Below, in pieces: positions 10,213 through 18,710 of a stretch of DNA of 64,000 nucleotides; positions within the stretch are counted from its first letter, which is position 1, and every line of letters starts with the position of its first letter. The notes beneath the pieces were generated by a model that was given only the letters and a program-made list of their open reading frames with translations, was not told the DNA's origin and made no database searches. This DNA comes from an uncultured Oscillospiraceae bacterium (GTDB taxonomy: Bacteria; Bacillota; Clostridia; Oscillospirales; Oscillospiraceae). The stretch covers positions 1-64,000 of the forward strand of contig CANQXG010000008.1 in the NCBI GenBank assembly GCA_947627735.1. Direction: 5' to 3'. Both the position numbers and the translations under genes were made by a program.

Positions 10213-11288
10213 ACCCAGGTCTGTGTTTCGACCGTACCGCCGATATCGGCGATACGATCATAAACGGATGACAGTACAGCGGCTGCATCTATGCGGTCTG
10301 TGTGGGAAACCAGGACGAAGTCCAGCAGCTGATCTACATCAATAACGCCAACGGCAAATCCCCTCATCGCGTATTGCTTGCGGACTTCTGCAAAGTATGT
10401 AGACAGCGATTGTATGCCCGCGTGACGGCCAGAGACGAACAGAAGGCGGTCCAGCCCGCTCTCTATCGCCGTTTCAGCGGCACGGGCGACATCATCAGCC
10501 GTGAACGGCTTGTCTTTCAACTCGACGCCGAGGAAAGGCAGGCCGTCTTTTTCTATATCCACGTCGCTCTTCTGCCGGGAGCTTGCCCCAGCCTGATTGA
10601 CGGGATGGGCGACTACTCGGAAACCGTCAGACGCCGGGAACTGGATGCCGAACAAGGCGGATACCGCGAGAACGAGCGCGGCGCCGCCGAACCCCTGATC
10701 CAATAGGTCCGAGAGAAAGGAATAGAGCGCAGCGGTATCGGTGTCCCGGATCGCGGCCTGTACGGCGGCGCTCCTCTCCTGCTTCTCCCTTGCGATCACC
10801 AACAGCTTTGTCATCATGTAGTCCAGCGTGTCGCGGACTTCGTCTTGTGTCTGTAAGAGCGGTAAAGAGTCACACAGCGCGTCAAGCACGACGCGGCCAT
10901 CACCGCGGGCGGCATTTTTCTTGTCGAGCCGTAAATATCGGCCGGGCTTGTTCACCAGGGGATCGTTGTTAGAGCCGTTCAAGGCGTTGCCCAAGATCAT
11001 CTTTTGATATGGATAGATGACCTTAGCGCATAGCGTCCGCGGCGCGTACGCACCGACGGAATCATCATCTACCTGTAGGCTCAGCATGTCCACGGCGCTA
11101 TTGGCCAGCTTCGCGACAAGCGCCGTGAGCAATATATACCGGTAGGTCAGGCAGCCTTTTCCCGCCAGCGTGATGTCTACCGCGTCGGATATCTTGCACG
11201 CAGTGCACGGAGCGGCGCTCACGCGCTCGACCGACTCGCGCAGCACCCGGCCAGCCTCCAATTTGTTGACATCGACCGACATTGTCAT
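10188..11288 (-). CDS. Type II restriction endonuclease, possibly SacI-like
   Basis: A 366-residue protein paired with the m5C methyltransferase. A PD-(D/E)xK-type catalytic cluster is visible: SDVD (241-244) followed by GVELK (254-258), with Glu256 and Lys258 as the ExK pair. The N-terminal half has a conserved-looking block YAPRTLCAKVIYP (81-93) and NNDPLVNKPGRYLRLDKKNA (107-126), which reminds me of the SacI-type endonuclease family; this is a pattern judgement, not a search. It cuts unmethylated target DNA. The start MTMSVD lacks a strong ribosome site (AAAGGCAGGG just upstream). The 3' ends of the two R-M genes overlap by 25 bp. Confidence 0.7.
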   Translation of the reverse strand: MTMSVDVNKLEAGRVLRESVERVSAAPCTACKISDAVDITLAGKGCLTYRYILLTALVAKLANSAVDMLSLQVDDDSVGAYAPRTLCAKVIYPYQKMILGNALNGSNNDPLVNKPGRYLRLDKKNAARGDGRVVLDALCDSLPLLQTQDEVRDTLDYMMTKLLVIAREKQERSAAVQAAIRDTDTAALYSFLSDLLDQGFGGAALVLAVSALFGIQFPASDGFRVVAHPVNQAGASSRQKSDVDIEKDGLPFLGVELKDKPFTADDVARAAETAIESGLDRLLFVSGRHAGIQSLSTYFAEVRKQYAMRGFAVGVIDVDQLLDFVLVSHTDRIDAAAVLSSVYDRIADIGGTVETQTWVYSRLRSL

Positions 11289-11321
11289 CCCTGCCTTTCC
11301 ATCCTATGATAACACAACAAA

Positions 11322-11345
11322 AAGGCGAAAACAATATGCCGCCTT
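11322..11345 (-). terminator. Possible terminator after XRE regulator gene
   Basis: On the reverse strand AAGGCG (11345-11340) pairs with CGCCTT (11327-11322), followed by a short T-run. The stem is only 6 bp, so support is modest. Confidence 0.35.
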
Positions 11346-11359
11346 GTTGCTCGCGCCTC

Positions 11360-11566
11360 TTACTCCTCGTCGGTGAAGGCGAACAGGTCCTCCACCGTGG
11401 CGGAGAGGACCCGGGCGATGTCCATGGCCAGCTTCAGCGACGGGTTATACCTGCCGTTTTCCAGGTGGACGACGGTCTCCCGCCGCACGCCCACCCGCCG
11501 GGCCAGCTGCTCCTGGGTCAGGCCCGCCGCCTCCCGGTATGCCTTCAGATGGGTGATCAGCATCAT
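11360..11566 (-). CDS. XRE-family helix-turn-helix regulator
   Basis: A 68-residue Cro/CI-type DNA-binding protein consisting almost only of the HTH ([31 protein letters not shown]). Small proteins of this kind are usually paired with a membrane protein gene, as here: the upstream membrane gene overlaps its start by 4 nt. Together they would be a two-gene operon whose signal is unknown. Despite lying next to the endonuclease gene, its high G+C content and coupling to the membrane gene argue against it being the R-M controller protein. Confidence 0.85.
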   Translation of the reverse strand: MMLITHLKAYREAAGLTQEQLARRVGVRRETVVHLENGRYNPSLKLAMDIARVLSATVEDLFAFTDEE

Positions 11567-11961
11567 ACGCCCTTCCTGTCCAGCACCCAGAAGGCGATCC
11601 CCCGGTAGAGATGGATGGCGAACATCCCCCAGGCCAGGACCTGGGCCGCCGCGAGGGTCATGGCGGCGGGGTCCGGCGCCCGGGATACCTGGGTCAGCAG
11701 CAGGATGACCATCACGGCCAGGAAATAGACCAGATACTCCACGTGCCGCCCCAGCTTATCCAGCAGCGCCTGGGCGCACTCGTCCATCTGTGCCTTGGCC
11801 GCGTCGTCCAGCCGGTGGAAGGCGAACGTGACCGCTCCCCACAGCAGTATCCAGCCCAGCGCCCCGGGCAGACCGGACCGGTAGATCAGAAACCACAGCG
11901 GCATCACCACCATCGTCAGCGACCGCACCAGCACGATGGTGCGCAGATTCCAGTTTTTCAT
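11563..11961 (-). CDS. Small membrane protein coupled to XRE regulator
   Basis: A 132-residue protein with about four hydrophobic segments ([67 protein letters not shown]). The start MKNWN at 11961 follows AAGGAGGAGG; the longer upstream Met has no such site. The gene stop overlaps the XRE start. Pairs of a small XRE protein and a four-helix membrane protein are common in Firmicutes, but their role is not known to me. Confidence 0.7.
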   Translation of the reverse strand: MKNWNLRTIVLVRSLTMVVMPLWFLIYRSGLPGALGWILLWGAVTFAFHRLDDAAKAQMDECAQALLDKLGRHVEYLVYFLAVMVILLLTQVSRAPDPAAMTLAAAQVLAWGMFAIHLYRGIAFWVLDRKGV

Positions 11962-12094
11962 GGGCGCCTCCTCCTTTGTGATGTGATATATTTCGCACAT
12001 GTCGTGTTATAAATATATCACATCCGCCTCCGGTGTCAAGCCCTTTTGCATAAAAACGTCCGGTCGGGACTTTCGTCCCGGCCGGACGCACCGC

Positions 12095-12982
12095 TCAATC
12101 GATCAGCTCTATCACCGCCCGGACCACCGGGCGCAAGGGGTCGGTGTGCCAGTACACCACGTTTTCAAACTGCAGGTCCTCCAGAGGGATGAGCCGGACG
12201 TTGGGGTCGGTGACGAGCCGGCTGTTCTCGCTGAGGATGGAGATGCCGATGCCGGACTCCACGTACAGCAGCAGCGTTTCGATGGAGGCGGCGTCCCGGG
12301 TGATGCGGGGCTCGAAGCCCGCTCGGTGGCACATCTCCTGGATCGCCCGGTAGCCCTGGGGCGCCTCCTCCTGGGAGATGGCGATGAAGCTCTCATTGCG
12401 GAGCATGGACAGCGTCAGGGCGGAGTGGCGCGCGATGGGGTTGTGCACGTTGATGGCGATGGCGCCCCGGCAGGTGTCGATCAGGTGCCGGGCGCAGTCA
12501 GGCGGCAGCGGCCTAGGTCCCTCGCCGACCTCGCTGGTCACGATCATATCCAGGCGGCCGGCCTGAAAGCCCTGCCACAGGGGGCGTATCCCGCACCGCT
12601 CCAGGCGCAGCTGCAGGCCGGGATAGTGCTCCCGGAGGGCCTCCAGGCGGCGGGGCGCTTCCTCTCCCACGCTGATGCCCTCCATGATGCCCATGGTCAG
12701 GGTGTTCCGCTTGGTCTGCTCCAGCTCCCGCGCCCGGTCCAGGGACCGGTCGATCTGCTCCAGCGCGGCGGTCCACTCCTCATACAGGCCCCGGCCCGCC
12801 TCCGTCAGCCGGACCTGCTTGCCGGTGCGCTGGAACAGCTGCACCCCGATCGTCCGCTCCAGGTCGGCGATCTTCTTGCTGAGATTGGGCTGGGCCGTGT
12901 AAAGGTGGTTGGCGGCCTGGGAGAAGTTTTCCCACTTCGCCGCCTCTACAAAATACCGCATGGCGGTCAGGGATATGTTCAT
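12095..12982 (-). CDS. LysR-family transcriptional regulator
   Basis: A 295-residue LysR protein: HTH at about 1-60 (FVEAAKWENFSQAANHLYTAQPNLSKKI), then a substrate-binding domain with IGISILSENSRLV near 225. It starts divergently from the seven-gene glycoside/hexuronate operon, with a 176-bp AT-rich spacer between the two start codons. It is therefore the best candidate activator or repressor of that operon, with a sugar acid or oligosaccharide as likely ligand (inference). Confidence 0.9.
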   Translation of the reverse strand: MNISLTAMRYFVEAAKWENFSQAANHLYTAQPNLSKKIADLERTIGVQLFQRTGKQVRLTEAGRGLYEEWTAALEQIDRSLDRARELEQTKRNTLTMGIMEGISVGEEAPRRLEALREHYPGLQLRLERCGIRPLWQGFQAGRLDMIVTSEVGEGPRPLPPDCARHLIDTCRGAIAINVHNPIARHSALTLSMLRNESFIAISQEEAPQGYRAIQEMCHRAGFEPRITRDAASIETLLLYVESGIGISILSENSRLVTDPNVRLIPLEDLQFENVVYWHTDPLRPVVRAVIELID

Positions 12983-13054
12983 ACGCTCACCTCACGGGAG
13001 CAGTATATCATACTTATGCCATTTTGTATATATAAAAAGTAGAAAAAGGCATTT

Positions 13055-13139
13055 CCTATTTGATAAAATTACTACTATAATAAAGAAAATGCCCGCAGGA
13101 TTTATATATTTCGCACAGCTGGAAAGGCTTTCCAGCTGT
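13055..13139 (+). promoter_or_regulatory. Operon promoter region with 12-bp-arm palindrome
   Basis: A weak -35-like TTCCT near 13053-13057 and TATAAT at 13076-13081 are placed to start the hexuronide operon. Downstream, in the presumed 5' leader, ACAGCTGGAAAG (13115-13126) and CTTTCCAGCTGT (13128-13139) form a perfect palindrome around a single G, just before the GGGGAGG ribosome site. It can act as a dimeric operator or as an RNA hairpin. Confidence 0.5.
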
Positions 13140-13158
13140 CAGGAACGGGGAGGTCGCC

Positions 13159-14001
13159 ATGGGTACGATCGAGGGCTTCACAAGGAAAAAGGACTATCTG
13201 GTATGCGTGGACTCGGACGGCTGCGCCATGGACACCATGGACTGCAAGCACATCCGCTGTTTCGGACCGTGCATGGTGGAGGAGTGGGGACTCCAGGCGT
13301 GGAAGGACGCGATCCTCGCCCGCTGGAACGACATCAACCTCTACACCATGACCCGGGGCATCAACCGCTTCAAGGGCCTGGCCATGGCCCTGGAGGAGAT
13401 CAACGACACCTATACGCCCATCGAGGGCGTGGCCGATCTGCGCCGGTGGGTGGAGTCGGGGGCGGCCCCCAGCAACGACGCCCTGCAGAAGGCCATCGAT
13501 GAAACGGACAGCGCCATCCTGAAAAAGGCCATGCGCTGGTCCAAGGCCGTCAACGCCGCCATCGTGGCGCTGCCGGAGGAGGTGAAAAAGCCCTTCCCCG
13601 GGGCGAAGGAGGCCCTGGCGGCGGCCTCCGCTGCGGCGGACGTGGCCATCGTGTCCAGCGCCAACCGGGACGCCGTGATGGAGGAGTGGACGAAGCATGC
13701 GCTGCTGGACCATGTGGACATCGTCCTGGCCCAGGACATGGGCAGCAAGGCCCACTGCATCTCGGAGATGCTCCGCTTCGGCTACGCGCCCGACCACGTG
13801 CTCATGTGCGGCGACGCGCCGGGGGACATGGACGCGGCCAAGACCAACGGCGTGTTCTACTTCCCCATCCAGGTCCGCCATGAGGGGGAGAGCTGGCGGG
13901 AGTTCGTGGACCACGGCCTGGGCCGGCTGCTGGACGGCACCTACGCCGGCGATTACCAGCAGGAGCAGATCGACGCGTTTTTGGCCAATCTGGGCGGCTG
14001 A
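13159..14001 (+). CDS. HAD-superfamily hydrolase
   Basis: A 280-residue HAD phosphatase-type protein. Motif I is VDSDGCAMD (Asp18/Asp20), and motif III/IV lies near the end in MCGDAPGDMDAAK. The cap region is long (about 30-150). It would dephosphorylate a small phosphorylated metabolite; in this operon a sugar phosphate is likely. It is the first gene of the operon behind GGGGAGG, and is followed 37 bp later by the first GH3 gene. Confidence 0.85.
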   Translation: MGTIEGFTRKKDYLVCVDSDGCAMDTMDCKHIRCFGPCMVEEWGLQAWKDAILARWNDINLYTMTRGINRFKGLAMALEEINDTYTPIEGVADLRRWVESGAAPSNDALQKAIDETDSAILKKAMRWSKAVNAAIVALPEEVKKPFPGAKEALAAASAAADVAIVSSANRDAVMEEWTKHALLDHVDIVLAQDMGSKAHCISEMLRFGYAPDHVLMCGDAPGDMDAAKTNGVFYFPIQVRHEGESWREFVDHGLGRLLDGTYAGDYQQEQIDAFLANLGG

Positions 14002-14038
14002 GCGCCCGTTATCATACCATCAGAGGGAGGTAAACGCC

Positions 14039-15814
14039 ATGGTAGACATGAAAGCAAGACCCTTTTTCCTGACGGATGAGGACTGCCGGTGGGTGGAGGA
14101 CACCATCAACCGCATGACCCTGGACGAGAAGATCGGACAGCTGTTTTTCAACATGGGCGACAGCCGGGACGAGCAGTATCTGAAGATGACGGTGAACAAG
14201 TACCACATCGGCGGCATCCGCTATAACCCGGGCAAGGCCGACGATATCTACGAGCAGAACCGCATCCTCCAGGAGAACAGCAAGATCCCTCTCATCATCG
14301 CCTGCAACACGGAAAACGGCGGCAACGGCGCCTGCGTGGACGGCACGCCCATCGGCTGCCAGACGAAGATCGGCGCCACCCGGGACGCCAAATATGCCTA
14401 CGACCTGGGCTATATGGCCAACAAGGAGGCGGCGGCCATCGGCTGCAACCTGTCCTTCGCCCCGGTCAGCGACATCTTCCTGAACTGGGAGAACCCGGTC
14501 ATCGGCCTGCGCACCTACGGCAACGACGCCGATCAGGTGGCTGCCATGGCCAAGGCCTATCTGGACGGCGCCCACGCCAACCCGGGCTTCGCCTGCGCCG
14601 CCAAGCACTTCCCCGGCGACGGCCTGGACTTCCGGGACCAGCACGTGGCCAACTCCGTCAACACCTACTCCTGCGAGCAGTGGGACGCCACCTTCGGCAA
14701 GGTCTATGAGGCCCTGATCGAAGGGGGGCTGGAGGCCGTCATGGCCGGGCACATCATGCAGCCGGCCTACACCCGGCACTTCAATCCCGATATCGCCGAC
14801 GACGACATCATGCCCGCCACCCTGTCCCCGGAGCTGATCACCGACCTGCTGCGGGGCAAGCTGGGCTTCAACGGCATGGTGCTCACCGACGCCAGCCACA
14901 TGGTGGGCCTGACCTGCCGGATGAAGCGCAAGGACCTGATGCCCGCCGCCATCGCCGCCGGCGTGGACATGTTCCTGTTCTTCAACGACATGGACGAGGA
15001 CTTCCAGGCCATGAAGGACGGCTATCTGGACGGGCGCATCAGCGAGGAGCGGCTCAGCGACGCGCTGCACCGCATCCTGGCCCTGAAGGCCCACATGGGC
15101 CTTCACAAGAAGGCCCCAGCGGAGATCATGCCGCCCCGGGAGCAGGTGCACCAGATCGTGGGCTGCGCCGAGCACAAGGCCGCCCAGAGGGAGATCGCCG
15201 ACAAGGCCATCACCCTGGTCAAGTACAAGGACGCCGACGTGCTGCCCATGGTGCCGGAACGCTATAAGCGCATCATGATCGTGTACGTCAAGGGCCTGGA
15301 GGCCCCCGGCCTGGGCGCGCTGTTCAACCAAAACGCCGCCTCTCCCGCCGACAAGCTGCGGGACCGGCTCATCGCAAAGGGCTTTGACGCCTTCGTGTAC
15401 GAAAGCCCCATCCAGAAGATCATGCAGCAGATCCAGCGGGGGGAGAAGGCTGATCTGAACCTGTACTTCGCCGGCAAGTCCGCCATCAAGGACTTCGTGG
15501 GCGCCCAGGACCTTATCATCACCCTGGTGGACATCGCCGGCGGCTTCCAGCCGGTGGCCCGGCCCGCTTTCGGCATGACCAAGGGCGGCGGCGAGATCCC
15601 CTGGTACGTCCATGAGCTGCCCGTGATCGTGGTGGGCACCCAGCAGCCCTTCGTCCTGGCGGATATCCCCCAGGCGAGGACGTATATCAATACATACGAC
15701 AGCCTGGACGCCACCCTGGACGCCCTGGTGGAGAAGCTCATGGCCGGGCCTCAGGCCTTCCACGGCCAGGACCCCGTGGACGCGTTCTGCGGGCTGTGGG
15801 ACACCCACATGTAA
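14039..15814 (+). CDS. Glycoside hydrolase family 3 protein, NagZ-type active site (copy 1)
   Basis: A 591-residue cytoplasmic GH3 enzyme with no signal peptide. The TIM-barrel domain covers about 1-350 and an alpha/beta C-terminal domain the rest. KHFPGDGLDFRDQH (189-202) fits the NagZ signature KHFPGHGx4D[ST]H, with Asp200/His202 as the catalytic dyad; Asp284 in LTDASHM is the likely nucleophile. NagZ-type enzymes remove beta-linked N-acetylhexosamines, so that or a related beta-glycoside is predicted. The start at 14039 follows GAGGGAGG; the frame stays open upstream only across the HAD gene. It is a tandem paralogue of the next gene. Confidence 0.85.
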   Translation: MVDMKARPFFLTDEDCRWVEDTINRMTLDEKIGQLFFNMGDSRDEQYLKMTVNKYHIGGIRYNPGKADDIYEQNRILQENSKIPLIIACNTENGGNGACVDGTPIGCQTKIGATRDAKYAYDLGYMANKEAAAIGCNLSFAPVSDIFLNWENPVIGLRTYGNDADQVAAMAKAYLDGAHANPGFACAAKHFPGDGLDFRDQHVANSVNTYSCEQWDATFGKVYEALIEGGLEAVMAGHIMQPAYTRHFNPDIADDDIMPATLSPELITDLLRGKLGFNGMVLTDASHMVGLTCRMKRKDLMPAAIAAGVDMFLFFNDMDEDFQAMKDGYLDGRISEERLSDALHRILALKAHMGLHKKAPAEIMPPREQVHQIVGCAEHKAAQREIADKAITLVKYKDADVLPMVPERYKRIMIVYVKGLEAPGLGALFNQNAASPADKLRDRLIAKGFDAFVYESPIQKIMQQIQRGEKADLNLYFAGKSAIKDFVGAQDLIITLVDIAGGFQPVARPAFGMTKGGGEIPWYVHELPVIVVGTQQPFVLADIPQARTYINTYDSLDATLDALVEKLMAGPQAFHGQDPVDAFCGLWDTHM

Positions 15815-15829
15815 AGGAGGAGCAGAGAA

Positions 15830-17605
15830 ATGGTCGATCTGAGGGCGATGCCCTATTACCTGTCCGACGAGGACGTCCGCTGGGTCGAGCAGACCATCGC
15901 GTCCATGTCCGACGAGGAGAAGGTGGGGCAGCTGTTTTTCCAGCTCACCTCCAGCCAGGAGGAGAGCTATCTGAAGGAGCTGATGGAGAAGTACCACCTG
16001 GGCGGCTGCCGGTATAACGGCATGCCCGGGGCGAAGGTGCTGGAGCAGAACCGCATCCTGCAAAAGTACGCCAAGGTGCCGGTGTTCATCGCCTGCAACA
16101 CCGAAGCCGGCGGCGACGGGGCCTGCTCCGACGGCGTGAACATCGGCTCCGGCATCAAGATCGCCGCCACCGGCAACGTGCAGTATGCCCATGACCTGGG
16201 CCGCATGGCCAACGAGCAGGCCGCCGCCATCGGCTGCAACATGGCCTTCGCGCCGGTGTGCGACATCCATTACAACTGGCAGAACGAGGAGATCATCTCC
16301 CGCTCCTTCGGCAACGACCCGGAGCGGGTGGCCGCCATGAGCCGGGCCTATCTGGACGGGGCACACACCATCCCCGGCTTCGCCTGCGCCGCCAAGCACT
16401 TCCCCGGCAACGGCCAGGACTACCGGGACGCCCACATGGCCAACAACATCAACGAGTTCGACCACGACCAGTGGATGGCCACCTACGGCATGGTCTACAA
16501 GACCCTCATCGCCGACGGCCTGGACGCCATCATGGGCGGGCACATCATGCTGCCCAAGTACATGCGCCAGGTGCGCCCGGGCATCACCGACGACGAGATG
16601 CTGCCCGCCACCCTGTGCCCGGAGATCATGACGGGCCTGCTGCGGGACGAGCTGGGCTTCAACGGCATGGTGGTCACCGACGCCAGCCACATGGTGGGCA
16701 TGACGGACCGGATGACCAGAAAGGCCATGCTCCCGGCGGCCATCAACGCCGGGTGCGACATGTTCCTGTTCTTCAACGACCCGGACGAGGATTTCCAGAC
16801 CATGCTGGACGCCTATAAGACCGGCGTCATCAGCGAAAAGCGCATGACCGAGGCGCTCAACCGCATCCTGGGCCTGAAGGCCCACATGGGGCTGAACAAG
16901 AAGTCCCGGGACGCGCTGGTCCCGGACGCCGCGGCCCTGCCCGGGGTGCTGGGCGAGCCAAGCTATAAAAAGGCCGCCGAGACCATCAGCCGGGAGGCCC
17001 TGACCCTGGTGAAGTACAAGGATCAGGGGGTGCTGCCCCTGGACCCGAAAAAGACAAAACGCATCATGATCGTCCACGTGAAGGGTGCGGACGGCCCCAT
17101 GGCGGCGCTGATGGCCATGGCCATGGGCGCCGGCGGCAAGCGCAAGACCCCGGCGGAGGACCTGCGGGACCGGCTCATCGAAAAGGGCTTCGACGCCTTC
17201 ATCTATGAAAGCCCCCTGGAGACGATCAAAAAGCAGATCGCCGCGGGCCAGGCGCCCAGTCTGAACATCTACTTCGCCGGGAAGAACGCCATCGCCGACT
17301 TCGTTTCCCAGATGGACCTGGTCATCACCCTGTGCGATGTGGCCAGCGGCCACCCCGCCTTCGGCATGTCGAAGGGCGGCGGCGAGATCCCCTGGTACGT
17401 GTTCGAGGTGCCCGTGGTGGCCGTGAGCGTGAATCTGCCCACCATGCTGGCGGACATCCCCGCCGTGCGGACGTACATAAACGCCTACGACTCCAAGAGC
17501 TATACCATGGACGCGCTGGTGGACGCGCTGCTCACCGGCCCGGAGGCCTTCCACGGGAAGGACCCCATCGACAGCTTCTGCGGGCTGTGGGACACCCGTA
17601 TCTGA
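15830..17605 (+). CDS. Glycoside hydrolase family 3 protein, NagZ-type active site (copy 2)
   Basis: A 591-residue paralogue of the preceding gene, with the same length and the same motif positions: KHFPGNGQDYRDAH (189-202, Asp200/His202) and Asp284 in VTDASHM. The copies differ mainly in the C-terminal domain (for example ADGPMAALMAMAMGAGGKRK here) and in the residue after KHFPG (Asn here, Asp in copy 1). The gene starts 15 bp after copy 1 behind AAAGGAGG. Copies this divergent probably differ in substrate or form a heteromer. Confidence 0.85.
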   Translation: MVDLRAMPYYLSDEDVRWVEQTIASMSDEEKVGQLFFQLTSSQEESYLKELMEKYHLGGCRYNGMPGAKVLEQNRILQKYAKVPVFIACNTEAGGDGACSDGVNIGSGIKIAATGNVQYAHDLGRMANEQAAAIGCNMAFAPVCDIHYNWQNEEIISRSFGNDPERVAAMSRAYLDGAHTIPGFACAAKHFPGNGQDYRDAHMANNINEFDHDQWMATYGMVYKTLIADGLDAIMGGHIMLPKYMRQVRPGITDDEMLPATLCPEIMTGLLRDELGFNGMVVTDASHMVGMTDRMTRKAMLPAAINAGCDMFLFFNDPDEDFQTMLDAYKTGVISEKRMTEALNRILGLKAHMGLNKKSRDALVPDAAALPGVLGEPSYKKAAETISREALTLVKYKDQGVLPLDPKKTKRIMIVHVKGADGPMAALMAMAMGAGGKRKTPAEDLRDRLIEKGFDAFIYESPLETIKKQIAAGQAPSLNIYFAGKNAIADFVSQMDLVITLCDVASGHPAFGMSKGGGEIPWYVFEVPVVAVSVNLPTMLADIPAVRTYINAYDSKSYTMDALVDALLTGPEAFHGKDPIDSFCGLWDTRI

Positions 17606-17636
17606 GTTGATTATTTGAATTTGGGAGGATCACATC

Positions 17637-18710
17637 ATGGAAATGACATTGAGATGGTACGGCTCCAAGTTCGATACCGTCACCCTGCAGCAGATCCGCC
17701 AGATCCCCGGCGTCACCGGCGTGATCACCACCCTCTACGACACCCAGCCCGGCGAGCTGTGGAGCCGGGAGCGCATCCGCGCCCTGAAGGATGAGGTGGA
17801 GGCCTCCGGCCTGCACATCTCCGGCATCGAGTCGGTCAACATCCACGACGACATCAAGACCGGCCTGGGCAAGCGGGACGAGTACATCGACAACTACATC
17901 AAGACCCTGGAGAACCTGGGCCAGGAGGACATCCACATGGTGTGCTACAACTTCATGCCCGTGTTCGACTGGACGCGGACGGAGCTTGCCCGTGTGCTGC
18001 CCGACGGCTCCACCGCCCTGGCCTATACCCAGGAGGCCGTGGACGCCCTGGACCCGGAGAAGATGTTCGAGTCCATCGCCGGGGACATGAATGGCACGGT
18101 CATGCCCGGCTGGGAGCCGGAGCGCATGGCCCGGGTGAAGGAGCTGTTCGCCCTGTATAAGGACGTGGACGACGAAAAGCTCTTCGCCAGCCTGAAGTAT
18201 TTCCTGGAGGCCATCATGCCGGTGTGCAACAAGTACGACATCAACATGGCCATCCATCCCGATGACCCGGCCTGGAGCGTGTTCGGCCTGCCGCGGATCA
18301 TCATCAACGAGGAGAACATCCTGCGGATGATGAAGATGGTGGACGACCCCCACAACGGCGTCACCTTCTGCTCCGGCTCTTATGGCACCAACCTGAAAAA
18401 CGACCTGCCCCACATGATCCGCTCTTTGAAGGGCCGCATCCACTTCGCCCATGTCCGGAACCTGAAGTTCCACAGCCCCACCAACTTCGAGGAGGCGCCC
18501 CACATCTCCCGCTGCGGCTCCTTCGACATGTACGAGATCGTCAAGGCGCTGTACGACATCGGCTTCAACGGCCCCATCCGTCCCGACCACGGCCGGAGCA
18601 TCTGGGGCGAGGTGGCCATGCCCGGCTACGGCCTGTATGACCGCGCTCTGGGCGCCACCTACATCCAGGGCCTGTGGGAGGCCATCGAGAAATCGGAGAC
18701 GCGCAAATGA
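17637..18710 (+). CDS. uxuA: Mannonate dehydratase
   Basis: A 357-residue UxuA, the enzyme that dehydrates D-mannonate to 2-keto-3-deoxygluconate in the hexuronate pathway. The family N-terminus MTLRWYGSKFDTVTLQQIRQ is present, with ESVNIHDDIK at about 62, HPDDP near 205 (metal site region) and RPDHGRSIWG near 320. It needs Mn2+ or Fe2+. Its TGA overlaps the ATG of the next gene (ATGA), so uxuA and uxuB are coupled. It places glucuronate catabolism in this operon. Confidence 0.95.
   Translation: MEMTLRWYGSKFDTVTLQQIRQIPGVTGVITTLYDTQPGELWSRERIRALKDEVEASGLHISGIESVNIHDDIKTGLGKRDEYIDNYIKTLENLGQEDIHMVCYNFMPVFDWTRTELARVLPDGSTALAYTQEAVDALDPEKMFESIAGDMNGTVMPGWEPERMARVKELFALYKDVDDEKLFASLKYFLEAIMPVCNKYDINMAIHPDDPAWSVFGLPRIIINEENILRMMKMVDDPHNGVTFCSGSYGTNLKNDLPHMIRSLKGRIHFAHVRNLKFHSPTNFEEAPHISRCGSFDMYEIVKALYDIGFNGPIRPDHGRSIWGEVAMPGYGLYDRALGATYIQGLWEAIEKSETRK

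Noticed and set aside
11289-11566. XRE gene as controller protein of the restriction-modification pair
   Set aside because: It is translationally coupled to a membrane protein gene, shares the higher G+C of the flanks and is separated from the nuclease by a possible terminator.
14012-17554. Open frame of 1180 codons on the strand opposite both GH3 genes
   Set aside because: It mirrors the GH3 genes in a fixed frame, has no family motif and is rich in His/Val/Gly/Gln from reverse-complemented GC-biased codons. The forward genes have motifs and ribosome sites.
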